From assembly GCF_024742075.1 (NCBI RefSeq), contig NZ_JANSGD010000001.1:372001-436000 (forward strand): 64,000 nucleotides of DNA. Direction: 5' to 3'. A program made the translations under genes and the position numbers. This stretch comes from Facklamia sp. 7083-14-GEN3 (GTDB lineage: Bacteria; Bacillota; Bacilli; Lactobacillales; Aerococcaceae). Position 1 is the first letter of the stretch, and every line of letters begins with the position of its first letter. Below are positions 1 to 9,289 of the stretch, piece after piece. Under the pieces are notes generated by a model. It was given only the letters and a program-made list of their open reading frames with translations, did not search any database and was not told the origin of the DNA.

Positions 1-371
1 AAGTGGATATGGTCGTTGGGCCTGAAGCCCGCGGTTTTATCATTGGTTGCCCAGTGGCTTATGCACTTGGAGTAGGTTTTGCTCCTGTACGTAAAAAAGG
101 CAAACTTCCAAGAGAAACAATTGAAGTAGATTATAGCTTAGAGTACGGATCAAATGTTCTACAAATACATAAAGATGCTATCCAACCGGGTCAAAGAGTT
201 TTAATAACTGATGATTTATTAGCAACGGGTGGAACCATTCAAGCCACTATTCAATTAGTGGAAAATCTTGGAGGAATTGTCGCGGGCTGTGCTTTCCTTA
301 TCGAATTAGACGATTTAAAAGGAAAAGAAAAATTAGGAAATCACGAATATTTCACTCTTATGCACTATTAA
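1..371 (+). CDS. apt: Adenine phosphoribosyltransferase, 5'-truncated by window edge
   Basis: Converts adenine plus PRPP to AMP in cytoplasmic purine salvage. The frame is open from base 3 and encodes the last 123 or so residues of a protein that is usually about 172 residues long, so roughly 50 N-terminal residues lie outside the window. The PRPP-binding loop is visible as [13 protein letters not shown], and the upstream [10 protein letters not shown] segment is typical of the family. A hairpin follows the stop. Identity is secure; the promoter and start cannot be seen. Confidence 0.95.
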   Translation, partial: VDMVVGPEARGFIIGCPVAYALGVGFAPVRKKGKLPRETIEVDYSLEYGSNVLQIHKDAIQPGQRVLITDDLLATGGTIQATIQLVENLGGIVAGCAFLIELDDLKGKEKLGNHEYFTLMHY

Positions 372-381
372 AAATCAAAAG

Positions 382-413
382 AGCCTAACCAGCTTTTAAC
401 GTCTGGTTAGGCT
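382..413. terminator. Bidirectional terminator between apt and lexA
   Basis: An 11-bp perfect stem (AGCCTAACCAG / CTGGTTAGGCT) with a 10-nt loop sits between two convergent genes. The T-rich tail is weak on the plus strand (AATCTTT) and better on the minus strand. It probably ends both transcripts. Confidence 0.7.
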
Positions 414-431
414 AATCTTTAATTGAGTTGA

Positions 432-1046
432 TTAGAAATAGCGATTAAGACTAACTACTTTGCCTAAAATTGAAACGTTAGGCAAGATAATATCTTCCAT
501 GGTATCATTTTCAGGGCGAAGAACAATGTGATCTTTTTTCTTATAAAAAGTTTTACAGGTTGCTTCATTATCTTCGGTCATAGCGACAACGACTTCACCA
601 TTATTGGCAGTCGATTGTTTACGAACTGTGATAATATCGCCATCAAGGATACCAATATTCACCATGGATTCACCCTTAATAATCAGCATAAATAATTCGC
701 TTGAATCATATTGAAGATCGGTAGGCTTGGGATAATATTCCATAGCTTCTTCTTCCGCAAGAATTGGAGCACCTGCAGCTACATAGCCTAGCAGAGGTAC
801 TTTATCGGATTTAATTCCCAATTTTTTAATTCCCAAGGCAGTTATTTCAATCGTCCGCGTTTTGCTGGCAGATCTTTCGATCAGACCACTTTCTTCTAAT
901 CGGTCAAGATGACCATGCACAGTGGACGGAGAAGAAAGCCCAACCCGCGCTCCAATTTCACGAACAGTGGGTGGATAACCATTTTCACTGAGTAATTCAT
1001 AAATAGATTGTAGAACGTTTAATTGCTTTGTCGTTATCTTAATCAT
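432..1046 (-). CDS. lexA: LexA, SOS transcriptional repressor
   Basis: SOS repressor that cleaves itself when stimulated by RecA. An N-terminal winged helix (about residues 1-65) is followed by an S24-type protease domain. I chose the ATG at 1046 over the upstream in-frame GTG at 1055 because it aligns with the Bacillus start (MIKITTKQL) and gives the classical numbering: cleavage bond Ala91-Gly92 (in YVAAGAP), Ser127 in GESM, and Lys165 in ATCKTFY. No strong Shine-Dalgarno decides the start. It is divergent from the DUF896 gene, and a LexA-like operator overlaps its promoter, so it is probably autoregulated. Confidence 0.95.
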   Translation of the reverse strand: MIKITTKQLNVLQSIYELLSENGYPPTVREIGARVGLSSPSTVHGHLDRLEESGLIERSASKTRTIEITALGIKKLGIKSDKVPLLGYVAAGAPILAEEEAMEYYPKPTDLQYDSSELFMLIIKGESMVNIGILDGDIITVRKQSTANNGEVVVAMTEDNEATCKTFYKKKDHIVLRPENDTMEDIILPNVSILGKVVSLNRYF

Positions 1047-1075
1047 TTCACTCACTCTTTCTTTAGGATATTTTT

Positions 1076-1115
1076 ATTGTAGCAGAAGTAAAATCTTAAT
1101 TCAAACAAATGTTCG
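1076..1115 (-). promoter_or_regulatory. lexA promoter with LexA box
   Basis: On the minus strand, TTGAAT (complement of 1099-1104) and TACAAT (complement of 1076-1081) are separated by exactly 17 bp. A near-consensus Firmicute LexA box, CGAACATTTGTTTG on the minus strand (1102-1115), overlaps the -35; it differs from CGAAC-N4-GTTCG by one base. This suggests autorepression. Control of the divergent DUF896 gene is also possible. Confidence 0.75.
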
Positions 1116-1132
1116 TAAAAAGGAGGGGCGTA

Positions 1133-1378
1133 ATGCTTTCATCAGCAAAACTAGCAAGAATCAATGAATTAGCTAAACTTCAAAAATCCAAAGGACTAAC
1201 TGAAGCAGAAAAAGAAGAGCAACATCAATTAAGACAAGAGTATTTAACAGTCTTTAGACAGCATATGGCTAGACAGGTTGAGGGAGTTAAAATTGTTGAT
1301 TCGGATGGAAATGATTTAACACCTGATAAAGTTAAAAGAATTCAAAAAGCTAAAGGAATTCATAACCGAAAAGATTAG
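1133..1378 (+). CDS. DUF896 (YnzC-type) small protein
   Basis: An 81-residue hydrophilic, helical protein of the DUF896/YnzC family, which in Bacillus lies next to lexA and belongs to the SOS neighbourhood. The start is the ATG at 1133 (MLSSAKLARINELAKL), placed by a strong AAGGAGGGG at 1119-1128. An upstream in-frame ATG at 1109 lies inside the LexA box and is unlikely. The family signature LARINELAKLQKSKGLTEAE is visible. The molecular role is not established. LexA control is inferred from the operator just upstream. Confidence 0.88.
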   Translation: MLSSAKLARINELAKLQKSKGLTEAEKEEQHQLRQEYLTVFRQHMARQVEGVKIVDSDGNDLTPDKVKRIQKAKGIHNRKD

Positions 1379-1423
1379 TAAGTTAGAGTACATGAAAGTT
1401 TAAATTTTAAAAGGAGAGATAGT

Positions 1424-1642
1424 ATGTCAACATTGTCATGGGTTTTAATTGTAATTTTAGCATTGGTTGCAGGAGCAGCATTAGGTTTCTTTATAGCGCG
1501 TAAGTATATGATGAATTATTTTAAAGAAAATCCACCAATTGATGAGCGTATGATCACAACTATGATGGCGCAAATGGGTCAAAAACCTTCTAAAAAGAAA
1601 GTGCAACAAATTATGCAGTCGATGAAGATGCAGTCTAAATAG
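1424..1642 (+). CDS. yneF: YneF family (UPF0154) small membrane protein
   Basis: A 72-residue protein with one N-terminal membrane segment (about residues 5-25, [20 protein letters not shown]) followed by a charged tail containing [21 protein letters not shown], which is the UPF0154/YneF signature. AAAGGAGAG precedes the ATG. It lies in the same order as the Bacillus lexA-yneA-yneB-ynzC-tkt-yneF region, though without yneA, yneB or tkt. Function is unknown. Confidence 0.9.
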   Translation: MSTLSWVLIVILALVAGAALGFFIARKYMMNYFKENPPIDERMITTMMAQMGQKPSKKKVQQIMQSMKMQSK

Positions 1643-1644
1643 TA

Positions 1645-1698
1645 AAAAAACCTCCTCCCAAAGCAGCTCTTTAACTGCTCAAAGGGAAGGAGGTTTTT
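1645..1698. terminator. Strong bidirectional terminator
   Basis: A long stem (AAACCTCCTCCC paired with GGGAAGGAGGTTT, one bulge) is flanked by A-run and T-run, so it can serve both the yneF transcript and the convergent plsC gene. A small inner hairpin (AGCAG / CTGCT) sits in the loop. Confidence 0.9.
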
Positions 1699-1714
1699 AA
1701 TTCAAACAGAACAA

Positions 1715-2350
1715 TTATTTCTTTTTAGCAGGAACATAGGTAAAGTTTGAGTCTAATTGATGATCTAAAGTATCAAAAGCATTGGCTAGCTCAAGGTCTA
1801 TTTTAGCTAGTTGTTCTTTATTATAATCGAGTTCAGGATTATATTTAATGGCGGGTCCGAAAGCTATTTTGGCTGTTTGTCTCTTGAAGAATGATTTAAA
1901 ATCTAAAGGTGGTTGAATAGCAATTGGGATGATATCTCTTTTAGAAAGTCGTTGGATGAAGGCAGTTCCCCCTTTAATTTCGGTTGTATACCGACTACCA
2001 GAAGGGAAGATGCCTAGATTTAAATTATTTTCAGTTAATTGTTTGACGGCTACTTTGATAGTTTTAGGACTGGGTTTCTCACGATTGACTGGAAATACAT
2101 AAGCCTTACGTAAAATTTTTGCTAATACAGAATTACGGAAAATTGATTCTTTAGACATAAAAGAAATTTCAAGCGGATAAAGTGCAATGGCTAAGTACAA
2201 TGGATCCCAAAAAGAGCGGTGAGTAGCTGCTAGAATAAAAGTTGATTGATCAGGATTGGGAATATTTTCTCTGCCAATTATATAAGATTTACCATTAAAA
2301 AGGCGAAAGAGAAAGCGTAAAATTGCTACGGCAAACTGATAAAAAGTCAT
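1715..2350 (-). CDS. plsC: 1-acyl-sn-glycerol-3-phosphate acyltransferase (PlsC family)
   Basis: Acylates lysophosphatidic acid to phosphatidic acid at the membrane. The 211-residue protein has the acyltransferase motif HRSFWD (His44, Asp49 as HX4D) and motif III as FPSGSR instead of the commoner FPEGTR. The start at 2350 is set by AAAGGAAAT on the minus strand. A longer in-frame extension to 2401 has no ribosome binding site. It is monocistronic between a shared terminator and a divergent secreted-protein gene. The Glu-to-Ser change in motif III may mark a paralogue with different acyl acceptor or chain preference. Confidence 0.88.
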   Translation of the reverse strand: MTFYQFAVAILRFLFRLFNGKSYIIGRENIPNPDQSTFILAATHRSFWDPLYLAIALYPLEISFMSKESIFRNSVLAKILRKAYVFPVNREKPSPKTIKVAVKQLTENNLNLGIFPSGSRYTTEIKGGTAFIQRLSKRDIIPIAIQPPLDFKSFFKRQTAKIAFGPAIKYNPELDYNKEQLAKIDLELANAFDTLDHQLDSNFTYVPAKKK

Positions 2351-2459
2351 ATTTGATTTCCTTTCAGATACAATGTTTGTTATTATTTTACCAAGATTCA
2401 ATCAAGATTCAAGTCAGCATATTTGCATTGATTTATCAAGTTTTTTAGGAGGAATATGA

Positions 2460-3239
2460 ATGTTAAAAATTTTTACTTTTGCTTTTTTACTTTTAATTAG
2501 TCTAACATTTACCAAGTCGGTTACAGCAAATAGACTTTTAGGAGAGGTGGACTTAATCGATAGTTACGCTATCAATGAAGACTTATTTGTTCAAGGTTTC
2601 GAATTAGATCAAGAAGATCAACTTTTAATCGGTACCGGTTTATACGGTGAATCCGCTTGGGGCTATTTTGATTGGGAAAAAGGTATATTAAATCGTTCAA
2701 TTGAATTAGAAAAAAAGTATTTTGGGGAGGGGATTACTCTTCGCAAGCGTAATCTCTGGCAACTAACTTGGAAAGAGGGCAAAGTTTTCCAATGGGATAT
2801 AGAGACTAAAGAACTCCTTAACACTTATGAAATAGAAAGTGAAGGATGGGGACTAGCATACAATAATGAAAAAGATATCTTTTACTTATCTGACGGTTCT
2901 TCTACTATTTATAAATATGATCCTGATAATTTTGAATTAATTGATCAAGTTGACGTGACATTAAAGGGAGAGTTGGTTGATCAGTTAAATGAGTTAGAAT
3001 ATGCTAATGATGCAATTTACGCTAATATTTGGTATGATAATCGCATTGTTAAAATTAACCCCGATAGTGGTAAAGTACTTCAAGTATATGATTTGACTAC
3101 TATAATCGACCAACTGGATCTTACAGCAAAACAAAGGGAAACAATGGATGTCTTAAATGGTATTGCTCATATTGAAAAAGATCTATTCTATTTAACTGGA
3201 AAGAACTATCCATTGATCTTTAAAGTGAAATTGAAATAA
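2460..3239 (+). CDS. Glutaminyl-peptide cyclotransferase (glutamine cyclotransferase family), secreted
   Basis: Plant-type glutamine cyclotransferase fold (PF05096), a five-bladed propeller that converts N-terminal Gln to pyroglutamate. The 259 residues start with a signal peptide (hydrophobic stretch about 3-22 followed by TANRL), so the enzyme is probably exported. Family landmarks are FVQGFELD, GTGLYGESAWGY, LTWKEGKVFQWD, YLSDGSSTIYKYD, LNELEYANDAIYANIWYDNRIVKI and LNGIAHI. The start is the ATG after AGGAGGAAT; an out-of-frame ATG four bases upstream leads to a short dead end. It may be co-transcribed with tgt, 18 bp downstream. The physiological substrate is unknown. Confidence 0.88.
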   Translation: MLKIFTFAFLLLISLTFTKSVTANRLLGEVDLIDSYAINEDLFVQGFELDQEDQLLIGTGLYGESAWGYFDWEKGILNRSIELEKKYFGEGITLRKRNLWQLTWKEGKVFQWDIETKELLNTYEIESEGWGLAYNNEKDIFYLSDGSSTIYKYDPDNFELIDQVDVTLKGELVDQLNELEYANDAIYANIWYDNRIVKINPDSGKVLQVYDLTTIIDQLDLTAKQRETMDVLNGIAHIEKDLFYLTGKNYPLIFKVKLK

Positions 3240-3254
3240 TAGGAAGGAAGGTAA

Positions 3255-4397
<1,143 letters not shown>

Positions 4398-4454
4398 TGG
4401 AGAAAATCTTAATAAACTGTTATAATATAGAAGACATTTAGAGGAGGAATTTTA

Positions 4455-4802
4455 ATGGGAAATAGTTATTTTGCATTTTTACCAATGATTATTATGTTCG
4501 CTTTATTTTACTTTATGTTGATTCGTCCGCAAAAGAAAGCGGCCGATCAAAAGCGTCAAATGATTGAGGCGATGCAAGCTGGAGATGGAGTAGTTACAAT
4601 TGGTGGATTACATGGAATAGTGGATGAAGTAAAACAGCAAGAAGGACTTGTTGTGCTTGATTGCGAAGGTATTTATTTAACTTTTGAGCTTAGCGCAGTA
4701 GCAAATGTTTTAAAAAGTGCAGGCTCAAATGAGCAAACAGTCTACACTTCAGACAATGAAACTCATGTTGAAAGTGATTTAGAAACAGATGCTAATGTTT
4801 AA
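4455..4802 (+). CDS. yajC: YajC, Sec translocon accessory subunit
   Basis: Small single-pass membrane protein of the SecDF-YajC complex. The 115 residues have a transmembrane segment at about residues 5-22 (FLPMIIMFALFYFMLIRPQ) and the family motif RPQKKAADQKRQMIEAMQAGDGVVTIGGLHG. The acidic C-terminal tail is species-specific. AGAGGAGGAA precedes the ATG. It follows tgt and is closed by a terminator. Confidence 0.95.
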   Translation: MGNSYFAFLPMIIMFALFYFMLIRPQKKAADQKRQMIEAMQAGDGVVTIGGLHGIVDEVKQQEGLVVLDCEGIYLTFELSAVANVLKSAGSNEQTVYTSDNETHVESDLETDANV

Positions 4803-4828
4803 GTCTTAGCATTTTAAATGAATAGTCC

Positions 4829-4875
4829 AAACATTTATTAGTAGGTATCCATTACTTATTAATAAATGTTTTTTT
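4829..4875 (+). terminator. Terminator after tgt-yajC
   Basis: A 12-bp AT-rich stem (AAACATTTATTA / TAATAAATGTTT) is followed directly by a T run. Confidence 0.85.
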
Positions 4876-4939
4876 CGCTTATTCACCTGCCAATAAAGTA
4901 TAAGTTTAATTAGAATATGAAGCCTTTAGGAGGCTAAAT

Positions 4940-6058
4940 ATGAGATATGGTTTACTCACTTTTGATGATCCTAAACCGGATACGAGTCGTAAAATACTAC
5001 ATGTTGATATGGATGCCTTTTATGCATCTATTGAAATTCGTGATAATCCGTCCTTAAGCACTCAACCAGTGGTTATTGCTAAGCATCCAAAGTTAACTAA
5101 TGGTCGGGGCATTGTGACTACTTGTAATTATATAGCACGTCAGTACGGTATTCATTCTGCAATGTCCTCTCTGGAAGCATACAGACGGTGTCCTCAAGCT
5201 GTTTTTATTAAAGGAAATATGGCATATTACCGATCGGTGTCGCAAGAAATTCGCAAAATATTTTATCAATATACTAGTCGAGTGGAACCCTTATCCCTAG
5301 ATGAAGCTTATTTAGATGTGACGGAAAATCATTTAGAAGAAGAATCAGCTTTAAAAATCGCTCGCCTTATTCAAGCACAAATCTATCAAGAAATACATCT
5401 AAGCTGTTCAGTGGGAGTTTCTTATAATAAATTTATTGCCAAACTGGCTTCAGATTTTCATAAACCGAATGGTATCACCTTGGTTTCTCCAGATGAAGCC
5501 ATACCTTTTCTTCATGCGCTCCCGATTAAAGACTTCTATGGGGTAGGAGCTAAGTCTTTAAGTACGTTTGAAAGCCATGGCATTAAAACGGGCTCAGATC
5601 TAGCAAAGTTTTCACTCGAAGAATTAATTTCAAAATATGGAAAAATGGGACATTCACTTTATTTTAAGGTGCGAGGTATTCACAATGTGCCTGTCAGTCA
5701 AAATCGACAAAGGAAATCAATGGGAACTGAACAAACCTTTCAAAATTTCCTTATAGAAGAAGAGGTCATTAAGGAAAAAGTACGCCAATTGGTAGTGAGA
5801 ATATCGCAAGACTTAAATGCTAAAGATTTATATTGTCAAACGCTCACTCTCAAGATACGTTATGATAATTTTGAAACAGTGACTAGGCAAGAGAGTTTTG
5901 CCTATCCAACGAATGATCGTTATCAATTAATGAATAAAGCTTTAGAATTGTGGGAAGATCATGGTGAGGTAAATAGAGAGATTCGTTTATTAGGAATTTC
6001 AGTATCCAAGTTATTAGATCCTCAAAATGAACCTTTACCCATTCAATTAGATATTTAA
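4940..6058 (+). CDS. dinB: DNA polymerase IV (Y-family translesion polymerase)
   Basis: Error-prone lesion-bypass polymerase, 372 residues. The catalytic carboxylates lie in HVDMDAFYASIE (N-terminal) and SLDEAYLD (about residues 119-126). Fingers/palm are followed by a little-finger domain (from about 245), and the usual C-terminal end LGISVSKLLD is present. The start ATG follows TTAGGAGGC. I see no convincing LexA box in the 60 bp upstream, so SOS control is not evident. Only 15 bp separate it from the ZIP transporter, suggesting co-transcription. Confidence 0.96.
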   Translation: MRYGLLTFDDPKPDTSRKILHVDMDAFYASIEIRDNPSLSTQPVVIAKHPKLTNGRGIVTTCNYIARQYGIHSAMSSLEAYRRCPQAVFIKGNMAYYRSVSQEIRKIFYQYTSRVEPLSLDEAYLDVTENHLEEESALKIARLIQAQIYQEIHLSCSVGVSYNKFIAKLASDFHKPNGITLVSPDEAIPFLHALPIKDFYGVGAKSLSTFESHGIKTGSDLAKFSLEELISKYGKMGHSLYFKVRGIHNVPVSQNRQRKSMGTEQTFQNFLIEEEVIKEKVRQLVVRISQDLNAKDLYCQTLTLKIRYDNFETVTRQESFAYPTNDRYQLMNKALELWEDHGEVNREIRLLGISVSKLLDPQNEPLPIQLDI

Positions 6059-6072
6059 TGGAGGGGTATAAA

Positions 6073-6888
6073 ATGGAATGGTTTATGCAACTGAACCCTA
6101 TCTATCAGTCGGGTATAGCTGGCATAGGTACTTGGTTATGTACTGTATTTGGTGCATCTTTTGTTTTCTTGGTAAAGAAAGTAGACAATAAAATATTAGC
6201 TATGATGCAGGGATTAGCAGGTGGAATAATGGTGGCAGCTTCTTTCTGGTCACTTTTAGCACCTGCTTTAGAACAACAAGCCAGTGTTGGTTCTAAAATT
6301 CCTGAATGGTTTCCAGCAGCAGTTGGCTTTCTAATTGGTGGTATCTTTTTACGCTTAATTGATAAGTTTGTTCCGCACTTACATTATGCTGAAGACCATG
6401 GTGACACAGATATATCCGAAACAAAATTATCCACAACTTGGATGCTCTTTCTAGCTATAACCATCCACAATATACCAGAAGGTATGGCGATTGGGGTGGC
6501 CTTTGCAGCCGCTGATATTGGGATTGGAGGGGCTACTTTAGCATCGGCTATCACTTTAGCCATTGGTATAGGGATTCAAAACATTCCGGAAGGATCAGCT
6601 CTTTCGCTACCTTTGATGGGAGAAGGAAAAGGTAAAGGTTACGCTTTTAATCTCGGTCAAATGTCTGCTTTGGTTGAGCCTTTTGGTGCCATGATAGGAG
6701 CTGCGACTGTTTTAGCTATGCAAACACTTTTACCTTATGCACTTTCTTTTGCAGCCGGTGCCATGATTTTCGTTGTAGTGGAAGAATTAATTCCAGAATC
6801 ACAAACAGAAGGTAACACAGACATAGCAACCATGAGTTTTATGGTAGGCTTTGTTATCATGATGATCTTAGATGTGGCTTTGGGCTAG
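6073..6888 (+). CDS. ZIP family divalent metal transporter
   Basis: Membrane transporter of the ZupT/GufA-like ZIP family that imports zinc or related metals. It has 271 residues and about eight membrane segments. The metal-binding helix motifs are HNIPEGMAIG and QNIPEGSALS, and a cytosolic loop is His-rich (PHLHYAEDHGD). The start is the ATG at 6073 after GGAGGGG; the in-frame ATG at 6058 overlaps the dinB stop. Metal specificity cannot be read from sequence. It is worth relating to the zinc-starvation cassette at 42.6 kb. Confidence 0.92.
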   Translation: MEWFMQLNPIYQSGIAGIGTWLCTVFGASFVFLVKKVDNKILAMMQGLAGGIMVAASFWSLLAPALEQQASVGSKIPEWFPAAVGFLIGGIFLRLIDKFVPHLHYAEDHGDTDISETKLSTTWMLFLAITIHNIPEGMAIGVAFAAADIGIGGATLASAITLAIGIGIQNIPEGSALSLPLMGEGKGKGYAFNLGQMSALVEPFGAMIGAATVLAMQTLLPYALSFAAGAMIFVVVEELIPESQTEGNTDIATMSFMVGFVIMMILDVALG

Positions 6889-6920
6889 TAAATTAATAAA
6901 TCAGATTTTGAGGTGATTCT

Positions 6921-8255
6921 TTGGGAACTAAGCATGAACGCATCATCCAATACATTCAATCCTTACCCATAGGGAACAAAATTTCTGTTAGAGGCATTGC
7001 TAAACAATTACAAGTAAGTGAGGGGACTGCTTATCGTGCCATCAAAGATGCTGAAGAAAAGGGACTTGTTTCGACCATTGAACGAGTAGGAACCATACGT
7101 ATTGAGCAAAAAAATCACCTGTCTGCCGGACATCTGACCTTTGGTGATATAATCCCATTAATTGATGGCGAGGTCTTAGGAGGACAAAAAGGACTGGATA
7201 AACCCCTGACTAAATTCATTATTGGGGCGATGACGCTTCAAGCTATGGAGCGGTATTTTGAAAGTCAGACTTTGATTATTGTCGGTAACCGGTCGGAAGT
7301 TCATCGCCACTCCTTAAAGAATGGTATCGCTGTATTAATAACAGGTGGGTTTAAAACAGATCATGATATTATTCGCTTGGCAAATCAAGAAGAACTACCC
7401 ATTATATCTACCAGTTACGATACTTTTACTGTTGCCTCATTAATTAATCAATCAATTAATGAACAAATGATAAAACAAGAAATTGTAACAGTAGAAGAAG
7501 TTTATACTCCTATTGAAAGAACGGTGTCGTTAGATCCTTCGGATTCTATTGAGAATTTCAAAAAGAAATCAAGTGAGACCGGCTTATCTAGATTTCCAGT
7601 GGTAACAAATAAACGCTTAGTAGGAGTGGTAACGGCCAATGATTTAATGGGGCGTGGTAACAGTGTTTCTATTGAGCGAGCTATGAGTAAGAATGTTATT
7701 ACTGTTAAACCTCATATGAGTTTAGCCTCCGTTTCTTATAAGATGATTTGGGAAGATATCGAAATGATTCCAGTTGTGGCTGATAATTTACAACTTTTAG
7801 GTGTGGTTTCCAGGCAAGATGTTATGAAAGCTCTACAAAATATTCAACAGCAGCCTCAAACAGCCAATACTTTCGAACATGATCTATTAAAGCACTTGGT
7901 TGAAGTAAACCGAAATGATTTTAAAAATCGCTATGATTATCAATTTGAGGTCCAACCCCAGATGGTTAATACATTAGGCACCTTATCCTATGGGGGGCTG
8001 TGTGAGCTGATTGCTCAAGTAGCAATCACTAAGGTTAAAGATTTAACAGGACATAATAATATTCTTGAATCGCTGAATCTTAATTATTTTACTTTTATTC
8101 AATTAGGGAACTTGATTGAATTTCAAGTTGAAATTTCTAACTACAATCGACGTTCAGCAATTTCTCAAGTGAAAGTTTTTGTTGAAAATATACTTGTCGC
8201 TCAAGCAACAGTTGGTTCGCAAATGGTAAATAAAAGACAGAAGGAGTCTAACTAA
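6921..8255 (+). CDS. ytoI: YtoI-type HTH / DRTGG / CBS / hot-dog regulatory protein
   Basis: Multidomain protein of 444 residues: N-terminal winged helix (about 1-60), DRTGG domain (about 70-185), two CBS repeats (about 195-310) that usually bind adenine nucleotides, and a C-terminal hot-dog thioesterase-like domain (about 330-440). It starts at a TTG eight bases after GAGGTGAT; the nearest ATG is out of frame. It overlaps nrnA by 1 bp, the same pairing as Bacillus ytoI-nrnA. The ligand and DNA target are unknown; a link to nucleotide sensing is inferred from the CBS domains and from NrnA. Confidence 0.93.
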   Translation: MGTKHERIIQYIQSLPIGNKISVRGIAKQLQVSEGTAYRAIKDAEEKGLVSTIERVGTIRIEQKNHLSAGHLTFGDIIPLIDGEVLGGQKGLDKPLTKFIIGAMTLQAMERYFESQTLIIVGNRSEVHRHSLKNGIAVLITGGFKTDHDIIRLANQEELPIISTSYDTFTVASLINQSINEQMIKQEIVTVEEVYTPIERTVSLDPSDSIENFKKKSSETGLSRFPVVTNKRLVGVVTANDLMGRGNSVSIERAMSKNVITVKPHMSLASVSYKMIWEDIEMIPVVADNLQLLGVVSRQDVMKALQNIQQQPQTANTFEHDLLKHLVEVNRNDFKNRYDYQFEVQPQMVNTLGTLSYGGLCELIAQVAITKVKDLTGHNNILESLNLNYFTFIQLGNLIEFQVEISNYNRRSAISQVKVFVENILVAQATVGSQMVNKRQKESN

Positions 8256-9235
8256 TGACAGTTAAGCAAAGCTTAATCGAAAAGTTTATAAGTTTGGTTG
8301 ATCAATATGATCGCATTATTATTCATCGACATATCAATCCCGATCCTGATGCTATTGGTTCACAATTAGGTCTAAAAGCAATTATTGAAAATAATTTTCC
8401 GGATAAGACGGTTCTAACTGCTGGAAAATTAGGTAAGGGAATCGAATGGTTGGGGCGCATGGATACTGTCGAAAGACGAGATTATGAAGATGCTTTGGTC
8501 ATTGTATTGGATACCCCAATTTTTGAAAGAATCGATGGTAACGACCGCATTCAAAATAATGCTTTAATTAAAATTGATCATCACTTGGTAGTTGAGCATT
8601 TTGCCGATTTGGAAATTGTAGAAATTGCAAGTTCTTCAACTGCAGAACTTATTACAAAAATGGTAATTAATTCTCAAGGTCAATTGATCCTTTCACCACA
8701 GGCAGCTACCTATCTATATGCGGGCATCGTCGGTGATACAGGACGCTTTCTTCATTCAAATACCAGTCAGGCGACCTTTGAGGCAGTTGCTTATTTAATG
8801 TCTCATCAAGCGGATAATACTCAGATTAATCGGAAGATGAATGAGTTATCTCTTAATGAATTAAAATTTCAATCATTTGCCATTGATCAAATTGAATTAT
8901 TTGAAAATGGAGTAGCGGCAATGACTTTGAAACAAGTGGACTTAATTCAAAGAGGTATAACAGTTGATGGGACAAATGCAGTAACCAATCTTCCAGGCCG
9001 TTTAAAAGAGGTTTTAACTTGGGTTATTTTTATTGAAAAAGAAGATTCACACGGTGAGTATCGTGCACGTATTCGTTCTAAAGGTCCAAACATTCATCAA
9101 GTTGCAATCCAATTTAATGGTGGTGGTCACGAAATGGCATCTGGAGCAAATATCTATGATGATGAAGAGAAAAAAGATCTAGTCGATCAAATGATTAAAG
9201 TAAATGCTCAGTTTTTAAAGGATCAAAGTAAATAA
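8255..9235 (+). CDS. nrnA: NrnA, DHH-family oligoribonuclease / pAp phosphatase
   Basis: Degrades 2-5 nt RNAs and hydrolyses 3'-phosphoadenosine 5'-phosphate; related enzymes also cleave c-di-AMP products. The 326-residue protein has DHH motifs HRHINPDPDAIGS (24-36), the DHH triplet near residue 109 (KIDHH), and a DHHA1 domain ending GGGHEMASGA. The start overlaps the ytoI stop (TAATGA), implying translational coupling, with GAAGGAG upstream. A strong terminator closes the operon. Confidence 0.95.
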   Translation: MTVKQSLIEKFISLVDQYDRIIIHRHINPDPDAIGSQLGLKAIIENNFPDKTVLTAGKLGKGIEWLGRMDTVERRDYEDALVIVLDTPIFERIDGNDRIQNNALIKIDHHLVVEHFADLEIVEIASSSTAELITKMVINSQGQLILSPQAATYLYAGIVGDTGRFLHSNTSQATFEAVAYLMSHQADNTQINRKMNELSLNELKFQSFAIDQIELFENGVAAMTLKQVDLIQRGITVDGTNAVTNLPGRLKEVLTWVIFIEKEDSHGEYRARIRSKGPNIHQVAIQFNGGGHEMASGANIYDDEEKKDLVDQMIKVNAQFLKDQSK

Positions 9236-9237
9236 TA

Positions 9238-9280
9238 AAAAACCTTTCCTTTTACCATTTAAATTAAAGGAAAGGTTTTT
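9238..9280. terminator. Bidirectional terminator nrnA / zwf
   Basis: A 15-bp perfect stem (AAAAACCTTTCCTTT / AAAGGAAAGGTTTTT) between convergent genes, with T tails on both strands. Confidence 0.93.
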
Positions 9281-9289
9281 ATTATTTTT

